DNA of 64,000 nucleotides from a virus. Of this stretch, positions 58,794 through 64,000 are shown piece after piece. The DNA lies in the IMG/VR virus record IMGVR_UViG_3300017963_000243, positions 1 to 64,000 of that record. One strand, given 5' to 3'. The notes under the pieces were generated by a model. It made no database searches. It saw nothing but the letters and a program-made list of their open reading frames with translations, and had not been told where the DNA came from. Position numbers and translations under genes: made by a program. Positions within the stretch are counted from its first letter, which is position 1, and the number at the start of each line of letters is the position of its first letter.

Positions 58794-59185
58794 TGGACAT
58801 CGTACTACGAGAACACGACGTTAAAAGAATGATAGGAGAAGCCCTGGGAGTAAAGATCCCTCCTGACGATTTGATGGTCGAGCAGGACCCCCTGAGTGTG
58901 ACTATCGTAAATGCGGAAAAATACCTCTACAAAAAGAAACCAGTTTTACGAGGTAAACCTGACGAAGCACCGTCGCAACCTCCAGATGCCTCTGAAGACT
59001 CCGAGCCCCCGCCAAGCGCGGACGCCTCACCCCTCATGTCCATGGACGACTTGAAACGGGAGAGCGCGGGCCTGGCAGCGGCTCCTCCACAAACGGGGAA
59101 TTCTGAAAACTCTCCCCGAGCGCTGGGAGCCAACGAACGCACTGAAGTGCCGCCCCCAACCGAACACGGCAAGGAGAAATTGTAA
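58793..59185 (+). CDS. Pro/Ser-rich hypothetical protein (130 aa)
   Basis: A short N-terminal helix followed by a Pro/Ser/Glu/Asp-rich disordered region. It overlaps the helicase stop (TAATG) and adjoins the nuclease gene directly, so it is part of the same operon. Function unknown. Confidence 0.6.
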   Translation: MDIVLREHDVKRMIGEALGVKIPPDDLMVEQDPLSVTIVNAEKYLYKKKPVLRGKPDEAPSQPPDASEDSEPPPSADASPLMSMDDLKRESAGLAAAPPQTGNSENSPRALGANERTEVPPPTEHGKEKL

Positions 59186-60043
59186 ATGCCCGAACTCAAT
59201 ATACATGGAAAGATCGTGGAGGTTCCCGCGGGATTCGGAGATTCCGGACTCCCTAATAAGGAATACTTCTCACACTCCCAGTTCTCAATGTATCGGAGGT
59301 GCCCCCGGCAGTTCGAATACCGCTACGTACTCGGTATGCGCCAACCGCCGGGTATCGCCATGACACAGGGGACGGTCATCCATGCCGGAGCAGAGGCCAC
59401 ACACCGCGCCACTATCGAAAACGGTAGGCCCCTATCACTAGAGCACGCAGAGGCTATAGTGTCGGACAAGTTCGATTCTGTGAAGGAGTACATCGAAGAC
59501 TGGGGAGACGCGAAGCCAGGAAAGGTCAAAGAACTGACGCTTCACCACTTCCGAGTCTACCATAAACAGTCGATACCCCTGGTACGCCCCAAAGCGGTGG
59601 AGGAGCCGTTTGCGGTTAAAGTCGGGACAGTACCCATCGTCGGCTTTATCGACCTCATTGACGAGGTGATGTTGGATCGCGAAAATGATACCCTGGCCAA
59701 AGGGGAAGGTCCGCTAGTCACGGAAGTCGTCACGGACTTGAAGTTCACGGGTCGTAAATGGCAGGCGGCTAAGTTGAGACATGACACCCAGCTGACTCTT
59801 TATGCGCACGTTAAGGGGATTCCACGTGTTCGCATCGACTTTCTGCTTGACCAGAAGAGCGGCACTCGTTACGTTCAGGAAAGATCGTTAAGGACACCGC
59901 GGGATGCTAAGAACTTCGAAGAAGACCTGGAAGAATGTGTGGACCTCATCAAGAAAGGCATCTTCCCGCGTTGTGACCCGACGACCTGGGCCTGTACTCC
60001 GCGCTTCTGCGGCTACTACGAAAGATGTCGAGGACCCCAATGA
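59186..60043 (+). CDS. PD-(D/E)XK nuclease, Cas4/RecB-type (285 aa)
   Basis: Contains Cys-Pro-Arg-Gln near residue 40, a Gly-Thr-Val-Ile-His at about 65-70, the catalytic Val-Thr-Asp-Leu-Lys-Phe (Asp and Lys near residues 186-188), a Gln-Leu-Thr-Leu-Tyr motif and a C-terminal Cys-Thr-Pro-Arg-Phe-Cys-x-Tyr-x-x-x-Cys, the pattern of an iron-sulphur or zinc cluster in Cas4/AddB-type exonucleases. It pairs with the helicase in this operon for end processing or recombination. Confidence 0.85.
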   Translation: MPELNIHGKIVEVPAGFGDSGLPNKEYFSHSQFSMYRRCPRQFEYRYVLGMRQPPGIAMTQGTVIHAGAEATHRATIENGRPLSLEHAEAIVSDKFDSVKEYIEDWGDAKPGKVKELTLHHFRVYHKQSIPLVRPKAVEEPFAVKVGTVPIVGFIDLIDEVMLDRENDTLAKGEGPLVTEVVTDLKFTGRKWQAAKLRHDTQLTLYAHVKGIPRVRIDFLLDQKSGTRYVQERSLRTPRDAKNFEEDLEECVDLIKKGIFPRCDPTTWACTPRFCGYYERCRGPQ

Positions 60044-61230
60044 CTGAGGAACTGAAACTCCGCGACTTCACCGAACTGTCTCCCAAAGAGTTTTGGAAAC
60101 TCGTTGATGCCGAAGCAGGAGCTGCGCAGACAAAAGTACAGGAGATCTTTGAGAAGGCTAACCGCCAAGTACTCAACCAGAAAGAAGCGATTGAGGGGTT
60201 GGATGCGCTTTTCATTGATTCGCACCGGCGAATCAAGGAGCACAGCTCTGCGCTCGCTAAACACTACCCTACCAAACAGCTGACCAAAAATAAGCTAGAG
60301 GACTTGGAGCATATGTGGTGGGTCGACCACTACACCTCGGGGGTCTCTCGGTGGTCGACTCTCAGCTGGTTCAGCTCCAAGAAGAATGCGAATAAGAAAG
60401 GGAAGATGCGGTATAACGGAGCTTCGACGCATTTTGTCCTCGGCTACGAGGGCTACCCTTTCTATATTATCCCGCTCATGCACGGAGCGTGGCATGAACC
60501 GAAGCGTAACAGAGACTCCATCAGCATCGAGATGGTAAACTGCGGCGCTATCAAGGAACATAAGGGTAAGTACTGCTACTGGCCCAAGGGATACACGCAA
60601 GAAATCCCGGCACAACTCGTAGCCGAACTTCCTCCGACGAGGCTCCCTTTCAATTTCCGAGGAGCTAAGATCCTCCAGCCGTTTACGGCGTCCCAGATAA
60701 AGTACAATGTTCTCCTCAAGCGCATTATCCTCGCAGCTTTACCCGGTAAATTGGACCGTTCACGCTTCAGTCAGCACCAGGAATGGCGCAGTACCAAGCT
60801 GGACATGGGACCTCTGTGGCCTTTCAAGGACGTCAACGATGCTGCGCATGATGCATTCCCGATCTCGCAGTACTCCTTCCTCTCCAAATTTGAATTAGCA
60901 GTCAAAGACGGCACGATCACCGAAGCTGAAGCTGCCGAACTGGAGATGGAAGGACACAGCCCTGAGTATGGAGACGAGACTCCTACTCACGATGATGACC
61001 TGGACGACGACAACGAAAGCGTAATGTCGATCTCTGAGGTCCAAGAATATCTTAACCTTTACGGATTCCGTGTGGAAGTCGATGGTAAGTTCGGTCCCCA
61101 GACCAAGAAAGCTGTCGGCAAATTCCAGACCGTCTATAACATGAAGTATCCGAGTACGGACGCCCTGGCTGTCGACGGCATACCAGGCCCCCGTACGTGT
61201 GCAGCTCTCAAACGGTATGAGAAGGAGTGA
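60040..61230 (+). CDS. Endolysin: N-acetylmuramoyl-L-alanine amidase with peptidoglycan-binding domain (396 aa)
   Basis: An N-terminal helical part (about 1-85) leads into a PGRP/amidase_2-type domain: Trp-Val-Asp-His-Tyr-Thr (zinc ligand His), His-Phe-Val, Ala-Trp-His-Glu-Pro, and Ser-Ile-Glu-Met-Val-Asn-Cys-Gly. The last 70 residues form a PG_binding_1 domain (Val-Asp-Gly-Lys-Phe-Gly-Pro-Gln-Thr). It cuts the stem peptide from muramic acid at lysis. Its ATG overlaps the nuclease stop (ATGA). No signal peptide, so a holin is needed. Confidence 0.88.
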   Translation: MTEELKLRDFTELSPKEFWKLVDAEAGAAQTKVQEIFEKANRQVLNQKEAIEGLDALFIDSHRRIKEHSSALAKHYPTKQLTKNKLEDLEHMWWVDHYTSGVSRWSTLSWFSSKKNANKKGKMRYNGASTHFVLGYEGYPFYIIPLMHGAWHEPKRNRDSISIEMVNCGAIKEHKGKYCYWPKGYTQEIPAQLVAELPPTRLPFNFRGAKILQPFTASQIKYNVLLKRIILAALPGKLDRSRFSQHQEWRSTKLDMGPLWPFKDVNDAAHDAFPISQYSFLSKFELAVKDGTITEAEAAELEMEGHSPEYGDETPTHDDDLDDDNESVMSISEVQEYLNLYGFRVEVDGKFGPQTKKAVGKFQTVYNMKYPSTDALAVDGIPGPRTCAALKRYEKE

Positions 61231-61235
61231 CCGCC

Positions 61236-61580
61236 ATGGAACTGAACGAAGTCTGCAGCAGGTGTGGGAAGTCCGTTAAGGTTCCCGCTGACCCCGAGTT
61301 GATGAAACTCAAGATCGAGGAGGAAGCCTCTGTCAATGAGATCATCGAGAAGTTTCGGCAATTCGCCGATAACCTCGAGGACCCTCTCCCCGAAATCATC
61401 ACGCTCGTCCGTGTGCAAGACGACAACGGAGAGTACCGCTTCGATGTCAAGGCGCTCACCAAGCTGTGCGGCCCTGATGAGACCAAGAAGCGGAACAAGA
61501 GCGGCTGCTTGAAGCGCGTCCAGGCTCTGGTAGATGACATCTACCGACAGGCTAAGGGCCCTTCTAAGAGTAAGGAATGA
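61236..61580 (+). CDS. Small protein with N-terminal Cys pair (114 aa)
   Basis: Starts with Cys-Ser-Arg-Cys-Gly near residue 7-11 (zinc ribbon half), with two more cysteines further on and a basic C terminus. GGAGTGACCGCC precedes the ATG; a similar leader precedes the ParB gene. Confidence 0.6.
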   Translation: MELNEVCSRCGKSVKVPADPELMKLKIEEEASVNEIIEKFRQFADNLEDPLPEIITLVRVQDDNGEYRFDVKALTKLCGPDETKKRNKSGCLKRVQALVDDIYRQAKGPSKSKE

Positions 61581-61756
61581 TGGAGAAATACGGAGTAGAC
61601 CAGGAGCCCGAGCAAAAAACCGCTAACGAAATCGAGTCCAAATGCCCTCAGTGCGGAAAACGACTTCGAGACAGAAGCGAAACCGGCGTGCTGGTCTGTC
61701 CGCAGTGCGGAAGTCGACCCTTCGAGTCGACCGAACCTCCGTCGCCCAAAAGCTGA
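61577..61756 (+). CDS. Zinc-ribbon protein (59 aa)
   Basis: Two Cys-Pro-Gln-Cys-Gly pairs at residues 23-27 and 41-45, a complete small zinc ribbon. The ATG overlaps the previous gene's stop (ATGA). It overlaps a different-frame reading at 61642. Confidence 0.75.
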   Translation: MMEKYGVDQEPEQKTANEIESKCPQCGKRLRDRSETGVLVCPQCGSRPFESTEPPSPKS

Positions 61757-61929
61757 GGATCATTCGGGCCCTTTACTTCGTCGCGTACAACAGTGACGAG
61801 AGCCTCTTTCCACAATCAGTAGAGCTCTTCCACACCCTTGGTGAGGTGCTGGAGGGCGTACCCCCCGACGAACTGAGCCTGCGTAACATCAGCAAGCAGG
61901 CCCTTCTCGAGGAGCTAGCGTTCGATTAG
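61642..61929 (+). CDS. Helical protein, start uncertain (95 aa by longest reading)
   Basis: From about 61752 on the frame gives a normal-looking helical protein (Leu-Arg-Ile-Ile-Arg-Ala-Leu-Tyr-Phe ...). Upstream of that it overlaps the zinc-ribbon gene and looks like a shadow. No ATG or good GTG lies near the likely true start, so a rare start (CTG or ATT after GAGG), reinitiation, or a recoding event is possible. Confidence 0.5.
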   Translation: MPSVRKTTSRQKRNRRAGLSAVRKSTLRVDRTSVAQKLRIIRALYFVAYNSDESLFPQSVELFHTLGEVLEGVPPDELSLRNISKQALLEELAFD

Positions 61930-61955
61930 TCTCTAGCTCCACGGAGTGACCGCCA

Positions 61956-63032
61956 ATGACCGAAAAACAAGAGAACAAAGACACCCCGGTGTCTGCCGAC
62001 ACCCAAGAGTCAAAAAACCAGAAGGAGAAAAACGTGACTGACGCCAAGGCACCAGAGAAGACTGAGCGTAAAGCTCCGAAGAAGAAAGCCCCTGTCAAGA
62101 AGGAAGAGCCGGTAGCGGAGAACAACTTCGTTGTGAAGCTCACTGACATCGAGCTCCCGGACAAGTGGAACCGGGACAAGCCCGGTAACCTCGGGTCATT
62201 GACCACGTCGCTCAAGACCATCGGGCAAATCGTCGCCATGGTCGTGCAGCCTCACCCCACCAAGAAGGGGAAATATGTCCTCGTGGATGGGCGGCGGCGT
62301 TACATGGCGCTCCAAGACGCGAAAATCAAAAATGCGTTCGTTACGTTCACCGCGGGCGATGAGACCGAAGCCTACACCAAGTCCCTGGTGGCAAACATCA
62401 ACCGGGAAGGTCACAACCCTATGGAGATCGCCAACGCGTTCTCTGAGTTGATCGAAGGAGGTATGAATAACCGCAAGATCGCCCGGGCAGGTGGCGTCTC
62501 CGAGGGGTTCGTTTCGCAACACTTGTCGCTCCTCGACCTCGACAGTGCGGTACAGAAAGCTATCGCGAAGGACGTCATCTCGATGTCCCAGGCGCGCATC
62601 CTCTGCCGCGTCAATGTGGAAGAACATTCCACTTTCTTCTTCCGCCTGTTCGAACAGATGGTAACCAAGGGTCTCAGCGCCCCCGAAGCGGACGAGAAGA
62701 CGAAAGCGTATCTCGACCGTTACAAGCAGCGCCAAAAGGAGAAGGAAGAGGCGCAGAAGGCCAAGGACAAAGCCGCTGGGAAGGACACTTCCAGCAAGAA
62801 GGGCGCAGGGAAGAAGCCGGAAGAGCCCAAGAAGGGCCCCGGACGTCCAGAAGCCGAGGTTCCGACCTATGATGACCGTAAGGCTGACATCCGCCCCTCG
62901 AACAAGACGGAGCTCCTTGCCTACCTCAACGGTCACTCCGAGCGCATGGCGCGCGCCACGTCAGAGAAGACCAAGCAGTTCTTGAAGGGTGTGCTCCACG
63001 GTCTGGAGCTGGCTTCCGGTCTGAAGGAATAG
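61956..63032 (+). CDS. ParB/Spo0J-family protein (358 aa)
   Basis: N-terminal basic tail of about 50 residues, then a ParB-N domain with Val-Asp-Gly-Arg-Arg-Arg-Tyr (CTP/DNA-binding box) at about 105, Asn-Ile-Asn-Arg-Glu-Gly-His-Asn-Pro-Met-Glu, and a helix-turn-helix (Arg-Lys-Ile-Ala-Arg-Ala-Gly-Gly-Val-Ser, about 175-195). The C-terminal third is Lys/Glu-rich. In phages ParB-like proteins act in partition, gene regulation or nuclease roles; here it follows the replication-type operon. GGAGTGACCGCCA precedes the ATG. Confidence 0.88.
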   Translation: MTEKQENKDTPVSADTQESKNQKEKNVTDAKAPEKTERKAPKKKAPVKKEEPVAENNFVVKLTDIELPDKWNRDKPGNLGSLTTSLKTIGQIVAMVVQPHPTKKGKYVLVDGRRRYMALQDAKIKNAFVTFTAGDETEAYTKSLVANINREGHNPMEIANAFSELIEGGMNNRKIARAGGVSEGFVSQHLSLLDLDSAVQKAIAKDVISMSQARILCRVNVEEHSTFFFRLFEQMVTKGLSAPEADEKTKAYLDRYKQRQKEKEEAQKAKDKAAGKDTSSKKGAGKKPEEPKKGPGRPEAEVPTYDDRKADIRPSNKTELLAYLNGHSERMARATSEKTKQFLKGVLHGLELASGLKE

Positions 63033-63034
63033 CG

Positions 63035-64000
63035 TTATTCCGCGCAGAGATCGCTCAAATCATTCACTGACAATCTTCGGAACTCTAACTTCACCTCTTG
63101 CAGTAGTCGCTGCTTGATCTGCCGGACACGTTCCGGAGTCAGGTCGGCGAGTACTGCAAGTTGGTGAAGACTCTTCGAAGAAGTTCGGCGCGTTTTTTCA
63201 GGGATGTTGTAGTACTGGAGTAAGATAAACTTGTCACGCGCACGCATTGGGATCTTGGAAAGCACGTCGCGAATCATCTTTGCGACAGTAGCGTCAATGA
63301 CTTCTTCCTCCATATCGGAGTCACTCGTAAGAGGTATCGGACGACCCTGGGCGTTCTCGAGAGGGACCATGATGTTGAGAGCTTCCTGGTCAACCACTGG
63401 CAGGAAGTCGTGAGCCTCACCTGAAGGGCATGGCGGTAGGCTTCTAGGGGTAATATCGCCATCTACTCGATAGTCGCAATGGCGGCACATAAACGACGTG
63501 GTACGTTGCGCTCTGCGGTGCGACTTATGTTTGTGGGAGGGGACGTGCACAATACTGCTACTTTGGATCTCATCAAACATCTCTTTTCGGATCCAATGTG
63601 CAGCGTAGGTCAAGAAGCGCGTCCCCTGAGTGATATCGAACTTGTCGATTGCAATGAGCAGCCCGACGTTTCCCGCTGACGTGAGTTGTTGTATTCGGTA
63701 CGGGTCTTTAGTAATGGACTTCGCCATGCGTACAACGAATCGCAAATTACCGTTTACAATACGTTCACGAGCATCGAGATCTCGCCCTCTACCGCACCTC
63801 AAGCAATAAGGTGGAGCATAGTAAGTTTCAAATTTGTCCCCGCACGCGGTACAAAGAGTTAAGTAGTATTCCGTGGCGTTTTCGTCACCCTCTACGGGAG
63901 CGTTGGCGCCACACTCAGTGCAGTAAGGTCTGCGAACTTTGTGAGGGATTAGCTCGTCGCAATGAGGGCACGTGTTGTAACGCTTAAGAAGCGCGCGCTC
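63035..64000 (-). CDS. Sigma-70-family factor with zinc ribbons (partial, 5' end outside window)
   Basis: Stop at 63035; the frame stays open to the window edge. Visible residues 11-30 have C-x2-C ... C-x2-C, and 50-69 a second C-x2-C ... C-x2-C, giving two N-terminal zinc ribbons. Next comes sigma region 2 (Asn-Gly-Asn-Leu-Arg-Phe-Val-Val-Arg-Met-Ala, Gly-Asn-Val-Gly-Leu, Trp-Ile-Arg-Lys-Glu). A further Cys cluster follows, then region 4 with an HTH (Thr-Pro-Glu-Arg-Val-Arg-Gln-Ile-Lys). It would direct the phage or host polymerase to phage promoters. Confidence 0.85.
   Translation of the reverse strand, partial: ERALLKRYNTCPHCDELIPHKVRRPYCTECGANAPVEGDENATEYYLTLCTACGDKFETYYAPPYCLRCGRGRDLDARERIVNGNLRFVVRMAKSITKDPYRIQQLTSAGNVGLLIAIDKFDITQGTRFLTYAAHWIRKEMFDEIQSSSIVHVPSHKHKSHRRAQRTTSFMCRHCDYRVDGDITPRSLPPCPSGEAHDFLPVVDQEALNIMVPLENAQGRPIPLTSDSDMEEEVIDATVAKMIRDVLSKIPMRARDKFILLQYYNIPEKTRRTSSKSLHQLAVLADLTPERVRQIKQRLLQEVKLEFRRLSVNDLSDLCAE

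Noticed and set aside
62196-62936. Minus-strand frame of 246 codons opposite ParB
   Set aside because: ParB motifs are clear on the plus strand; this frame is Leu/Arg/Val-rich shadow sequence.

Overview
The window is part of a large, contractile-tailed (myovirus-type) bacteriophage genome. The evidence is a dense minus-strand virion cluster (portal, head protease, HK97-fold capsid, head-tail connectors, very long sheath, tube, gp5-like spike, baseplate proteins), short or overlapping gene junctions, no host-type metabolic operons, many small unknown genes, seven tRNA genes plus one odd tRNA, and a complete tmRNA gene. The host cannot be named from the sequence. No large terminase or DNA polymerase is in the window.

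Layout. (1) 1-15.6 kb, mostly minus strand, is an accessory/RNA region: tRNAs (Lys, Leu, Asn, Glu-like, Pro, Gln, Glu, Met), a tmRNA, several gene-free stretches rich in long inverted repeats, three tandem paralogous virion-like proteins, a calcineurin-like phosphoesterase, a pyruvoyl-dependent arginine decarboxylase, a cREC-like receiver domain, a phospholipase-D-fold nuclease and a DIP1984-like protein. (2) 15.6-20.4 kb, minus: glycine-zipper proteins, an FmdB-like zinc ribbon and baseplate proteins. (3) 20.5-21.9 kb, plus: a small operon with two single-span membrane peptides, a Cys-rich protein and an HExxH protein. (4) 22-46.4 kb, minus: tail and head genes. (5) 46.4-54.2 kb, minus, inside the head cluster: a multisubunit RNA polymerase with unusual gene organisation. 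The beta subunit is fused to the N-terminal, catalytic half of beta-prime (1452 aa). The C-terminal half of beta-prime is a separate 599-aa gene. Between them lies a 528-aa protein joining a LigD-type archaeo-eukaryotic primase domain to a LigD-type 3'-phosphoesterase domain. The portal gene follows upstream. (6) 56.7-63 kb, plus: SNF2-type helicase, Cas4/RecB-type nuclease, peptidoglycan amidase endolysin, zinc ribbons and ParB. (7) The right edge is a minus-strand sigma-70-family factor with zinc ribbons, cut by the window end.

How the parts may work together (inference): the polymerase plus the sigma-like factor would let the phage transcribe its own genes. Placement of the polymerase among capsid genes, beside the portal, raises the possibility of a virion-packaged enzyme. 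Six minus-strand units share an exact TATACTT element upstream, some with a TTGnAT box 17-18 nt further upstream. A second motif, TGGTAAAAG, occurs five times in intergenic DNA, next to RNA-rich segments and two tiny plus-strand units that end in intrinsic terminators. Head-assembly proteins are rich in K-x-A tripeptides, possible sites for the head protease encoded at 37.0-39.1 kb.
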